DNA of 64,000 bases from Roseiarcus sp963737365 (GTDB lineage Bacteria; Pseudomonadota; Alphaproteobacteria; Rhizobiales; Beijerinckiaceae). Below, one piece after another: positions 34,857-43,172 of the stretch. The stretch spans positions 1,178,001-1,242,000 of the forward strand of contig CAVTSD010000001.1 of NCBI GenBank assembly GCA_963737365.1, given 5' to 3'. Within the stretch, counting starts at the first letter, position 1; each line of letters starts with the position of its first letter. The translations under genes were made by a program, and so were the position numbers. The notes below the pieces were generated by a model that was given only the letters and a program-made list of their open reading frames with translations, did no database searches and was not told where the DNA came from.

Positions 34857-36269
34857 CTAAGCCGCGACGAACGGCGTCGGCTGGCGAGCCCGCTCCGCCC
34901 ATTGCGCCAAATCCGCTTCCGCCCGCGCGGAGAGCGCGCGCTTGCGGGCGAGGCCGCGTTCGGGGCCCGACAAGCGTTTGCCGTTTTCGTCGAACCGCGG
35001 CTCGCCGATTGGCGGAAAGAGACCGAAATTGACGTTCATAGGCTGGAACGATCGGGGCCCCGTGTCGACCAATTCGATATGGCCGCCGGTGATGTGATTA
35101 AGAAGCGCGCCGATCGCGGTCGTTGGCGGGGGCGGCTCGAGCGGCAGCCCCAACCGCTCGGCGGCGGCGAGCCGCCCGGCGATGAGCCCGACCGCGGCGC
35201 TTTCGACATAGCCCTCGCACCCGGTGATCTGACCGGCGAAGCGCAGACGCGGGGCGGCCCTGAGGCGCAGACGCGCGTCGAGCAGGCGAGGGGAGTTGAG
35301 ATAGGTGTTGCGATGCATGCCGCCCAGGCGGGCGAACTCCGCCCCTTCCAGCCCCGGAATCATGCGGAAGATGCGGCTTTGCTCGCCATATTTGAGCTTG
35401 GTCTGGAAGCCGACAATGTTGAAGAGCGTGGCCAGGGCATTGTCCTGCCTGAGCTGGACGACGGCATAGGGTTTGACCCTGGGATCGTGCGCGTTGGTGA
35501 GCCCGAACGGCTTCATTGGCCCATGGCGCAGGGTTTCGCGGCCCCGCTCGGCCATCACTTCGATCGGCAGGCAGCCGTCGAAATAGGGCGTGCCTTCGAA
35601 TTCACGGAATTCGGTCTTTTCCGCCGCCAGAAGCGCGTCGATGAACGCCTCATACTGGTCGCGGCTCATCGGACAATTGACGTAAGCCTCGGCGTTTCCG
35701 CCCGGGCCGACCTTGTCGTAGCGCGACTGCATCCACGCCACGTCCATATCGATCGAATGCCTGTGCACGATCGGCGCGATGGCGTCGAAAAAGGCGAGCG
35801 CGCCTTCGCCGGTCAACCGACTGATAGCTTCCGCGAGCGCTGCGGAAGTCAGAGGACCCGTCGCGACCACCACACTATCCCAGTCTTCCGGCGGCAGGCC
35901 GGCGATCTCGCCCCGGTCGAGCGTTATGAGGGGATGAGCCAGAAGCGCGGCTTCGACCGCTTGCGAAAAGCCGTCGCGATCCACGGCGAGGGCGCCGCCG
36001 GCCGGCACCTGGTGCGCGTCAGCTGCTTCAAGGATGATCGAACCGAGCGCGCGCATCTCGCGATGCAGGATCCCAACCGCATTGGTCGAGGCGTCGTCGG
36101 ATCGGAAAGAATTAGAGCAAACAAGCTCAGCGAGGTGGGGCGTGTGGTGCGCAGCCGTGGTTTGGATCGGCCGCATCTCATGCAGAACCACCAGGACGCC
36201 GGATTTCGCCGCTTGCCAGGCAGCTTCCGAGCCGGCCAGGCCTCCGCCAATGATGTGGATCGGCCGCAT
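34857..36269 (-). CDS. trmFO: tRNA m5U54 methyltransferase, folate/FAD-dependent
   Basis: A 470-aa flavoprotein that methylates U54 in the T-loop of tRNA using methylene-tetrahydrofolate and FADH2. The N-terminal FAD loop is IHIIGGGLAGSEAAWQAA (about 4-21). ELVCSNSFRSDD (about 50-61) carries a conserved cysteine block, and GGMHRNTYLNSPRLL and GQITGCEGYVESAAVGL (about 327-370) are TrmFO signatures. The ATG at 36269 puts the FAD loop at the family position; the frame extends 12 codons further. It is not an operon with its neighbours. Confidence 0.96.
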   Translation of the reverse strand: MRPIHIIGGGLAGSEAAWQAAKSGVLVVLHEMRPIQTTAAHHTPHLAELVCSNSFRSDDASTNAVGILHREMRALGSIILEAADAHQVPAGGALAVDRDGFSQAVEAALLAHPLITLDRGEIAGLPPEDWDSVVVATGPLTSAALAEAISRLTGEGALAFFDAIAPIVHRHSIDMDVAWMQSRYDKVGPGGNAEAYVNCPMSRDQYEAFIDALLAAEKTEFREFEGTPYFDGCLPIEVMAERGRETLRHGPMKPFGLTNAHDPRVKPYAVVQLRQDNALATLFNIVGFQTKLKYGEQSRIFRMIPGLEGAEFARLGGMHRNTYLNSPRLLDARLRLRAAPRLRFAGQITGCEGYVESAAVGLIAGRLAAAERLGLPLEPPPPTTAIGALLNHITGGHIELVDTGPRSFQPMNVNFGLFPPIGEPRFDENGKRLSGPERGLARKRALSARAEADLAQWAERARQPTPFVAA

Positions 36270-36410
36270 GCGCGCGCTTTTCACAAGGCCGCCCGCCGCC
36301 GTCAATGGTTTTTGTCGGGATGGTCAGGGAAGGATCCCGCCCTCGAGGGGCGATCCTGGGGGCCGACGCGCCGGTTTCCCGGCGCGTCTCGGCTTTTCAG
36401 GCTATTGCGA

Positions 36411-36581
36411 TCAGGCCGAAACCTGGCTCGCGACGGAACGACGCACGATGAACTCAATATCGCCGCGGCGAATGCCGATATCGTCCAGCTCGCGATTCGA
36501 GAGCTGAGACAATTCACGCACCGCCTCGCGATATCGGCGCCAAGCTGCAAGCTTCTCCGAAATCGTCTTGAGAGGGGACAT
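36411..36581 (-). CDS. DUF1127 small protein
   Basis: A 56-aa basic, helical protein with the DUF1127 core WRRYREAVRELSQLSNRELDDIGIRRGDI (about 15-43). Such small proteins in Alphaproteobacteria can be RNA-binding and affect phosphate/carbon or stress responses; no activity can be read here. A GGAG five bases before the ATG at 36581 selects this start over longer frames. A second DUF1127 protein of a different subtype is at 60236. Confidence 0.87.
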   Translation of the reverse strand: MSPLKTISEKLAAWRRYREAVRELSQLSNRELDDIGIRRGDIEFIVRRSVASQVSA

Positions 36582-37016
36582 GTGCACTCCATTTCCGGCA
36601 GGCTCTTGCCTACCGCGCTGCAACATAATCGCCCTTCACGATCTGCGGTAGGCGCGAGATGAGAAGCCCAGCCATGCATTTATAGCATGTAAATACATCA
36701 TCATTTGTCTGTTAAAATAGAAATATGCCTTCATTATTCGCACTTATGCCGCAAAGTAAGCGGCCAGCGCCGTAAGTGAGCCCAACGAGTTTATTAACGG
36801 GCGTTTACATATGTGAATAAATCATGACTTTCTTATGTTGCAGCGCAGAATAAAATTCCCAATCGGTTCAGGTCGCGCCTCTCCACTTCGGCCGTCTCTC
36901 CACTTCGTGTCGAACGCTTAAGAAGGTGCTATGCATCAAAGACGCTTGATTTTGGCGACGCAAGCGCGAGACAACCGGCGCCGCGGCTCGTTTTTTGAGC
37001 GGCTAAGGAGCGTGAA
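36582..37016. other. AT-rich intergenic region (435 bp)
   Basis: No gene is seen. The central 200 bp (about 36680-36880) is unusually AT-rich for the window and probably contains promoters for both flanking divergent genes. A nested inverted repeat lies at 36741-36778: outer CACTTA/TAAGTG and inner GCCGC-N7-GCGGC. No cobalamin riboswitch elements were recognised, although B12-dependent mutase genes lie downstream. Confidence 0.5.
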
Positions 37017-37424
37017 ATGGAAAACCTGATAGCCCGCGTCGCGACCGCCGCAGACTTGAGCCCGGACGTCGCCCGCAAGGCGGTCGCTCTGATCGGCGAT
37101 TTCATCCAGCGCGAGGCTCCCGAGGAAGCCGTCAAGGAGCTTTTCGAAAAGGCGCCGGCGTTTCCCGCCATTATCGCCTCGAGCAGCCAAACTGGCGGAG
37201 AAGGCATGGGGGTAGGCCTGAAGGGCTTGATGGGCGTGGCGAGCGGAGCGATGGGTGGGGGCGGCTTAATGGCGCTGGGGTCGGAATTGTTGAGCCTGGG
37301 CCTCGGCATGGAGCAGATCCAGACGGTCGGGAAGGAAGTCTTCGCCTACGCGCGTGAGGCTGCTGGCGATCAGGTTGTGGGCGAAATCTCCGCGTCAATT
37401 CCTGGGCTCTCCCAATTCATCTAG
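37017..37424 (+). CDS. Conserved hypothetical protein (DUF2267/DUF2780-like)
   Basis: A 135-aa soluble protein. The helical N-terminal part (LIARVATAADLSPDVARKAVALIGDFIQREAP) resembles DUF2267-type domains. A glycine/methionine-rich stretch follows (GMGVGLKGLMGVASGAMGGGGLMALG, about 64-89), then a C-terminal helix ending EISASIPGLSQFI. The similarity is from memory and by eye. AAGGAG precedes the ATG. The TAG stop (37422-37424) lies in the same frame as, and only four codons before, the TTG start of the mutase subunit, so expression of the two is probably linked. Confidence 0.72.
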   Translation: MENLIARVATAADLSPDVARKAVALIGDFIQREAPEEAVKELFEKAPAFPAIIASSSQTGGEGMGVGLKGLMGVASGAMGGGGLMALGSELLSLGLGMEQIQTVGKEVFAYAREAAGDQVVGEISASIPGLSQFI

Positions 37425-37436
37425 CGAGACGCGGCG

Positions 37437-39296
37437 TTGGGCGCGGTTGCGAATCTCTTTCCCACCTATACCGAAGCCGATTGGCGCCAGGCCGCTGAAT
37501 CAGCGCTCAAGGGCGCGGGCCTCGAAACGCTTGTGTCCAAGACCACGGACGGCCTCCGGATCGAACCCCTCTATCCGCCAGCGGAAGGTCCGAGAGCGAT
37601 TCGATCCGGTGGTCCGTGGCGGATCATTGCGCAACTCGATCATCCCAGCGCCGACGAGGCCAACGCCCAGGCGCTCGACGACCTTACGAATGGCGCGGAC
37701 GGCCTGCAGGTCGTCTCATCGGGCGCGCTTGGCGCCTATGGTTTTGGTCTTCGGCGATTCGATGCCGCCACGCCTCATAAGGCCTTCGACGGCGTGCGCT
37801 TCGACGTCGCCGCCCATTTCGAGCTCGATCTTGGGGCCGAAGGCGCCGATCAGGCGCTTAGTTTTGCGGCTCTGATCGAGCGATCGGGCGCACGACCCGC
37901 GGATTGCCGGGTCGCCTTTGGGCTCGACCCTTTCGCGGCCTCTGCAGGCGGACCGTTCCCAGCCGATTGGGGCGCCCAAGCGAGGCCCTATGTCAAGACC
38001 GCGCTCGCTTTGCGAAACAAGGGCTTCTCGGGCCCGTTCCTCGTCGCGGACGCGCGCGCCGTTCACGCGGCTGGCGGGAGCCCGGCACAAGAGCTTGCCT
38101 TCGCGCTCGCGGCCGCCGTGAGCTTGATGCGGCTGCTTGAAGAGGCCGGGACGCCGCCTGGCGAAGCCCGCTCTCTCATCGCGTTCCGGATGGCGGCCGA
38201 CGCGGACGAACTGACGACATTGTCAAAATTCCGCGCCTTGCGCATCGCCTGGTCGCGCATCGAGGAAGTCTGCGGCCTCGAGCCTCGCGCGGCGTACGTG
38301 CAGGCGGAAAGCGCCTGGCGCATGATGACCGCGCGCGATTCCTACGTGAACGTGATGCGCGGCGCGGCGGCGGCGTTTTCGGCCGGCCTCGGCGGCGCCG
38401 ACAGCATCAGCATTCTGCCGCACACCCTGGCGGCGGCCTTTCCTGACGGCCTTGCGCGGCGTCTCGCCCGCAATGCTCAGCTCATTCTCTTGCGCGAATC
38501 GAACTTCGGATTCGTCGCTGACCCAGCCGCTGGCGCAGGCGCCTTCGAGGCGATGACCCATGCGCTTTGCGAAACAGCCTGGGCGCTCTTTCAGGAGATC
38601 GAAGAAGAGGGCGGCCTGTCGTCGGCGCTCGCGAGCGGAATGTTTCAGAGGCGGGTCGCAGCCAGCGCGGCGGCGCTCGCTCGAAACGCTGCTTGCCTCA
38701 AAGCGCCAATCACGGGCGTCAGCGCCCACGCTGACCTTGCCGAGCCGCCGGTCGAGCTTGAGGCCGTCGCGCCTGAACGCGAGACGTTTTCGCTGCTTGA
38801 CGGCGCGCTCATGCCGATGCGACTCGCCGAGCCGTTCGAACGTTTGCGCGATCGTTCCGACGCTTTCCTTCGGAGCACTGGCGCGCGGCCGACAGTCTAT
38901 CTCGTCTCGCTGGGGCCGGAGGCCATGCATCGCCGCCGAGTGCAGTTCATGCGCGAGTGGCTCGAGGTCGGCGGTTTCGAAGCCCTCTACGCGGGCGAGA
39001 CCGCAACGGTCGAAGAGGCGGCCACACGCGTGAAAGAGAGCGGCGCGCTGCTGGTTTGCCTATGCGGGACGGACGAGGCCTATGCTGAACAGACGGAAGC
39101 GTTCGCGGAAGCATTGAAGGCTTCGGGCGTGAAAGGTGTTGTGCTCGCGGGCCGGCCTAACGAATTCGAGCGCGCGTGGCGCGCCGCAGGGGTTGACGAC
39201 TTTATCTTCGCCGGCGGCGACGCACTAGCGGCGCTCGAGAGCCTTTACGATCGAATCCGGATGCCGACCGAAGATCGAGGAATCGCCGCGTCATGA
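37437..39296 (+). CDS. mutA: Methylmalonyl-CoA mutase small (beta) subunit, TTG start
   Basis: A 619-aa partner of the large mutase subunit; the heterodimer converts (R)-methylmalonyl-CoA to succinyl-CoA with adenosylcobalamin. It has the TIM-barrel of the family (WRQAAESALKGAGLETLVSKTTDGLRIEPLYPP near the N-terminus; MMTARDSYVNVMRGAAAAFSAGLGGADSISILPHT about 297-331). The degenerate B12-like C-terminal domain lacks the DxHxxG motif, as expected for a non-catalytic subunit. The TTG at 37437 is the only possible start, because TAG lies in frame four codons before it. No clear ribosome-binding site is seen. It overlaps the large-subunit gene by four bases. Confidence 0.9.
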   Translation: MGAVANLFPTYTEADWRQAAESALKGAGLETLVSKTTDGLRIEPLYPPAEGPRAIRSGGPWRIIAQLDHPSADEANAQALDDLTNGADGLQVVSSGALGAYGFGLRRFDAATPHKAFDGVRFDVAAHFELDLGAEGADQALSFAALIERSGARPADCRVAFGLDPFAASAGGPFPADWGAQARPYVKTALALRNKGFSGPFLVADARAVHAAGGSPAQELAFALAAAVSLMRLLEEAGTPPGEARSLIAFRMAADADELTTLSKFRALRIAWSRIEEVCGLEPRAAYVQAESAWRMMTARDSYVNVMRGAAAAFSAGLGGADSISILPHTLAAAFPDGLARRLARNAQLILLRESNFGFVADPAAGAGAFEAMTHALCETAWALFQEIEEEGGLSSALASGMFQRRVAASAAALARNAACLKAPITGVSAHADLAEPPVELEAVAPERETFSLLDGALMPMRLAEPFERLRDRSDAFLRSTGARPTVYLVSLGPEAMHRRRVQFMREWLEVGGFEALYAGETATVEEAATRVKESGALLVCLCGTDEAYAEQTEAFAEALKASGVKGVVLAGRPNEFERAWRAAGVDDFIFAGGDALAALESLYDRIRMPTEDRGIAAS

Positions 39297-41449
39297 GCCA
39301 AATTCCCGACTTCTCGAAGGTTTCATTCGCCAATCCATCGAAGCGGATCGACCAGGAAGACAAGCGCATCTGGACAACGCCCGAAGGCATTGAGGTCAAG
39401 TCGCTTTACGAGCCGCACGATCGCGACGGAATTGATCTCTCAAGCGAGTGGCCCGGCCTTCCACCCTTTTTGCGGGGGCCGTATCCGACCATGTACCTCA
39501 CCCAGCCCTGGACGGTTCGGCAATATGCGGGCTTCTCGACCGCGGAAGAATCAAACGCCTTTTATCGCGCCAATCTTGCCGGAGGCCAGAAGGGCCTCTC
39601 CGTCGCTTTCGACCTTGCGACGCATCGCGGCTACGATTCCGACCATCCGCGCGTCGCCGGCGATGTCGGCATGGCCGGCGTCGCCATCGACTCGATCTAC
39701 GACATGCGTACATTGTTTTCCGGCATTCCCCTCGACTCGATGAGCGTGTCGATGACGATGAACGGCGCCGTGCTGCCGGTAATGGCGTTGTTCATTGTCG
39801 CCGCAGAGGAACAGGGCGTGCCGATGGCGGCGCTATCAGGAACCATTCAGAACGATATTCTGAAAGAGTTCATGGTCCGCAACACCTACATTTATCCGCC
39901 CGCCGCATCGATGCGGATCGTCGCTGACATCTTCGCTTTCGCCGCGGCGCATATGCCGAAGTTCAACTCGATCTCGATCTCCGGCTATCATATGCAGGAG
40001 GCAGGCGCGACGCAGGATCTGGAACTCGCCTACACGCTCGCTGATGGCCAGGAATATCTGCGCGCCGGGGTCGCCGCCGGAATGAGTGTCGACGCGTTTG
40101 CGCCCAGGCTGTCGTTTTTCTGGGCGGTGGGAATGAATTTCTTCATGGAGATCGCCAAGCTTCGAGCCGCGCGCAAGCTCTGGGCCGGCATCGTCAAGGG
40201 CTTCGGGCCGAAGTCTGACAAGTCGCTCGCGTTGCGCGCGCATTGTCAGACCTCGGGCTGGTCGCTGACCGCACAAGACCCCTTCAACAACATTGTGCGC
40301 ACGCAAATCGAAGCGATGGCGGCGACGCTGGGACATACGCAGTCGCTTCACACCAACGCGCTCGATGAGGCGCTGGCGCTGCCCACCCCGTTCTCGGCCC
40401 GGATTGCGCGCAACACCCAGCTCTTTTTGATCGAGGAGACTGGAACAACGAAAGTCATCGACGCCTGGGGCGGCTCTTATTACGTCGAGCGTCTGACCGC
40501 TGAACTGACCGCGCGGGCGCAAGCGCACATGGATGAGATCGAGGGCCTGGGCGGGATGGCGAGGGCGATCGAGAGCGGGCTGCCCAAGCGCCGCATCGAA
40601 GAGGCTGCGACCCGCACACAAGCGCGCATTGACGCCGGGCGTCAGACGGTTGTCGGCGTCAATATGTTCACCCCGACGATCGAGCGGGATCTCAACGTGC
40701 TCAAGGTCGACGCAGCGGCGGTGCGTGCGCGCCAGGTCGAAAAGCTCAAGCGCCTTCGCGCCGAGCGGGACGAGGCAGCCGCTGAGGCCGCATTGGCGGC
40801 GCTCACCAAAGGCGCAGAAGGCCGCGCCAACCTCTTGCAACTCTCGGTCGAAGCGGCGCGGGCGAAGGCCACGGTCGGCGAAATCTCGCTTGCGCTCGAG
40901 AAAGCGTTCGGCCGTCACGTCGCGGAGACCCGCGCCATCTCCGGCGTCTACCTCTCGGAGACCGGCTCCGGCGAGGAGGCGACCGAGCGCGTGATCGCAA
41001 TGACCCGCGCTTTCGCGGAGAACGAAGGTCGCCCTCCAAAGATCCTGGTCGCCAAGATGGGACAGGATGGACATGATCGCGGCCAGAAGATCATCGCATC
41101 GGCGTTCGCAGATCTCGGATTCGACGTCGAAATAGGGCCCTTGTTTGCAACGCCAGAAGAGGTGGCGGCGCGCGCCGCGGAGGGCCAAGTTCACATCGTG
41201 GGCGTCTCGTCGCTCGCCGCAGGCCACCTTGCGCTCGTGCCGGCGTTGAAGACCGCGCTCGGCAATCTGGGTCTTGATACAACAATGATTGTCGTCGGCG
41301 GCGTCATCCCTGTCCAAGACTTCAAGGCGCTGCGCGAGGCGGGCGCCGACGCGATATTTCCGCCCGGCACCGTCATCGCGGAGGCAGCGCAAGATCTGCT
41401 CGAGCGGCTCAACGAACGACTTGGTTATCGCCAGCGCACGCCCGTTTGA
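39293..41449 (+). CDS. mutB: Methylmalonyl-CoA mutase large (alpha) subunit
   Basis: A 718-aa catalytic subunit using adenosylcobalamin in propionyl-CoA/methylmalonyl-CoA metabolism, also part of the ethylmalonyl-CoA pathway of many methylotrophs. The TIM barrel contains RQYAGFSTAEESNAFYR (about 77-93) and GLSVAFDLATHRGYDSDHPRV. The C-terminal cobalamin domain (about 580-710) has the lower-ligand motif GQDGHDRG (His near 590), plus GVSSLAAGHLALVP and VVGGVIPVQDF. Length is standard. It is coupled to mutA by an ATGA overlap. No chaperone GTPase (meaB) or epimerase gene is in the window. Confidence 0.97.
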   Translation: MSQIPDFSKVSFANPSKRIDQEDKRIWTTPEGIEVKSLYEPHDRDGIDLSSEWPGLPPFLRGPYPTMYLTQPWTVRQYAGFSTAEESNAFYRANLAGGQKGLSVAFDLATHRGYDSDHPRVAGDVGMAGVAIDSIYDMRTLFSGIPLDSMSVSMTMNGAVLPVMALFIVAAEEQGVPMAALSGTIQNDILKEFMVRNTYIYPPAASMRIVADIFAFAAAHMPKFNSISISGYHMQEAGATQDLELAYTLADGQEYLRAGVAAGMSVDAFAPRLSFFWAVGMNFFMEIAKLRAARKLWAGIVKGFGPKSDKSLALRAHCQTSGWSLTAQDPFNNIVRTQIEAMAATLGHTQSLHTNALDEALALPTPFSARIARNTQLFLIEETGTTKVIDAWGGSYYVERLTAELTARAQAHMDEIEGLGGMARAIESGLPKRRIEEAATRTQARIDAGRQTVVGVNMFTPTIERDLNVLKVDAAAVRARQVEKLKRLRAERDEAAAEAALAALTKGAEGRANLLQLSVEAARAKATVGEISLALEKAFGRHVAETRAISGVYLSETGSGEEATERVIAMTRAFAENEGRPPKILVAKMGQDGHDRGQKIIASAFADLGFDVEIGPLFATPEEVAARAAEGQVHIVGVSSLAAGHLALVPALKTALGNLGLDTTMIVVGGVIPVQDFKALREAGADAIFPPGTVIAEAAQDLLERLNERLGYRQRTPV

Positions 41450-41621
41450 GGCGATCGCGCGAAGGTTCAGCTCCGCCGGCGCCAGTCCCAAACTGAGAGC
41501 GCTGTCGGCTCGCGAGCGCGTCTCGTGTCGAACAAACTTAACTTCTTGACCCAAATCAGGACGCTTGTCGCTTTACGTCAACGGCGCCGCCTTTGCCGCT
41601 GCCTCATTCAGCTTGTCGCCG

Positions 41622-41855
41622 ATGGAGAGCAGTGGGCCGCCGATGGACCCTTTTATTGACGAAGTCGTTCGTCGCTCGATCCGCCACGCGCGACTTATGT
41701 TGAAGCAAGGCTCTTACAATTGGCCTGTGGCGCGCCTGGCCTTGCGGAAGATTCTCGCCGATCTGGAAGCAGGAGCCCCGGACGATCCAAGCCTGGCGAG
41801 GCTTCGCGCCTTCATCGCCTCGAACGATCGGAAATGGTTGCGAGAGGAACGATAG
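41622..41855 (+). CDS. Small hypothetical protein
   Basis: A 77-aa, charged, probably helical protein (PFIDEVVRRSIRHARLMLKQGSYNWPVARLALRKILADLEAG). No domain is recognised and the ribosome-binding site is unclear. In-frame starts also exist at 41565 (TTG) and 41643 (ATG). Regular hydrophobic spacing makes a real gene plausible but not certain. The following 249 bases to the aldo/keto reductase hold no convincing feature except the reductase's ribosome-binding site. Confidence 0.42.
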   Translation: MESSGPPMDPFIDEVVRRSIRHARLMLKQGSYNWPVARLALRKILADLEAGAPDDPSLARLRAFIASNDRKWLREER

Positions 41856-42104
41856 CACTTGTCAAAGGCTCTCAAGAATGTCTCGAAACGTAGGCGGGCT
41901 TCGATAGGCGGCGGATCGCTTGACTTGTCCCGACGAGTGCTGAAGGCTTATCCGTTCGTCAGGCAAATAGCATCGTCGCTGCCCGATTTCGCTCGCTACT
42001 GTGAAGTTGGCCGCAAAGGATTTGGTTACACGCGGCCCACGAGAGCCCGCGCTGCGTGTCGAAGCTGATACCATGAGTTATCGCGCCTGCCAGGGAGGGA
42101 AGAC

Positions 42105-43160
42105 TTGATTGCGGCGACCTCGAATGGTCGGAGCGCGCGGGTCCGAAAGTTCACGACGCGCGGTGGAATCGAGCTGCCATTCACCGAGCTTGGTTTCGGC
42201 GGGGTGCCGCTCGGCAACCTCTATCGGCCAATGACGGAAAGGGAAGCGCGTGCGATGCTGGACGCGGTCTGGGCGGCTGGCTGTCGGTACTTCGACACGG
42301 CGCCCCTCTATGGGCTTGGACTTTCGGAGACCCGACTGAACGGTTTCCTGCGTCCGAAGCCGCGCGGCTCCTATTTGATTTCCACCAAAGTCGGCCGGCT
42401 GCTCGATCTTTGTGAGCCGCGGAAACGTTCAGGTCAGGGCCTTTTCTTTGAAACGCCCTCGCGACGGGAGCGCTTCGACTATTCCTACGACGGCGTGATG
42501 CGCTCGCTCGAATTTTCGCTCGAACGCCTCGGTCTTGATCATGTCGATATCGTTTACTGCCACGATGTCGATGTCTTCACCCACGGAAGCAAGGAAGCGG
42601 CTGACGCGCGGATCAAGGAGTTCATGGACGGGGGCTATCGCGCTCTGGACCAATTGCGGGCGTCAGGCGCGGTCAAGGCCATTGGGGCCGGTATCAACGA
42701 ATGGGAGATCGCCGAGAGATTGGCGCGCGCCGCCGACTTTGACGTTTTCCTTCTGGCGGGCCGCTACACCCTCCTCGAACAGGATGCGCTGACGAGTTTC
42801 CTTCCCCTCTGCGAGGAAAAGAAGATCGCTGTGGTGATCGGCGGCCCATTCAATTCCGGCATACTCGCGACGGGCGTCAAGGGCGATGCTCGTTACAATT
42901 ATAGTCCGGCGACGGATGAGGTGAAGGACAGGGTGCGCCGTATCCAGCAAATCTGCAAGAGTTTCAAAATCGCGTTACCGGAGGCGGCTCTGCGCTTTCC
43001 GCTTGGTCATCCGGCGGTCGTCAGCGTCATCGCCGGCGCACAACGCGCAAGCGAAGTCAGACGCAACGCGGCGATGATGGGAGCCAAGTTGCCAGCTGCG
43101 CTCTGGCGCGCGCTGAAAACAGAGAACCTGTTGCGCCAGGACGCGCCGACGCCGCGCTGA
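42105..43160 (+). CDS. Aldo/keto reductase (aldose 1-dehydrogenase-like), TTG start
   Basis: A 351-aa NAD(P)-dependent TIM-barrel oxidoreductase of the L-fucose/D-threo-aldose 1-dehydrogenase branch. It shows the conserved N-terminal FTELGFGGVPLGNLYRPM, the catalytic region CRYFDTAPLYGLGLSETRLNGFL (Asp, Tyr; about 65-87), STKVGRLL with the Lys, and DIVYCHDVDVF with the His (about 148-158). The TTG at 42105 has a strong GGAGGG seven bases upstream and no in-frame ATG nearby, which decides the start. The likely substrate is a sugar lactol; specificity is not shown. Confidence 0.9.
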   Translation: MIAATSNGRSARVRKFTTRGGIELPFTELGFGGVPLGNLYRPMTEREARAMLDAVWAAGCRYFDTAPLYGLGLSETRLNGFLRPKPRGSYLISTKVGRLLDLCEPRKRSGQGLFFETPSRRERFDYSYDGVMRSLEFSLERLGLDHVDIVYCHDVDVFTHGSKEAADARIKEFMDGGYRALDQLRASGAVKAIGAGINEWEIAERLARAADFDVFLLAGRYTLLEQDALTSFLPLCEEKKIAVVIGGPFNSGILATGVKGDARYNYSPATDEVKDRVRRIQQICKSFKIALPEAALRFPLGHPAVVSVIAGAQRASEVRRNAAMMGAKLPAALWRALKTENLLRQDAPTPR

Positions 43161-43172
43161 GGGTCCTTATCC

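Noticed and set aside
34845..36662. 605-codon plus-strand open frame
   Set aside because: Overlaps trmFO antisense along its whole length; composition is Arg/Gly/Asp-rich and domain-free.
36582..37016. Possible cobalamin riboswitch before the mutase genes
   Set aside because: No B12-box-like conserved core or the expected multi-helix layout could be found; the nested repeat at 36741-36778 is too small.
39836..41554. 572-codon minus-strand open frame
   Set aside because: Opposite mutB, whose catalytic motifs are intact; no motif in the antisense product.
41859..42068. Plus-strand frame of 69 codons after the small hypothetical gene
   Set aside because: TTG start without ribosome-binding site, irregular composition and no similarity that I recognise.
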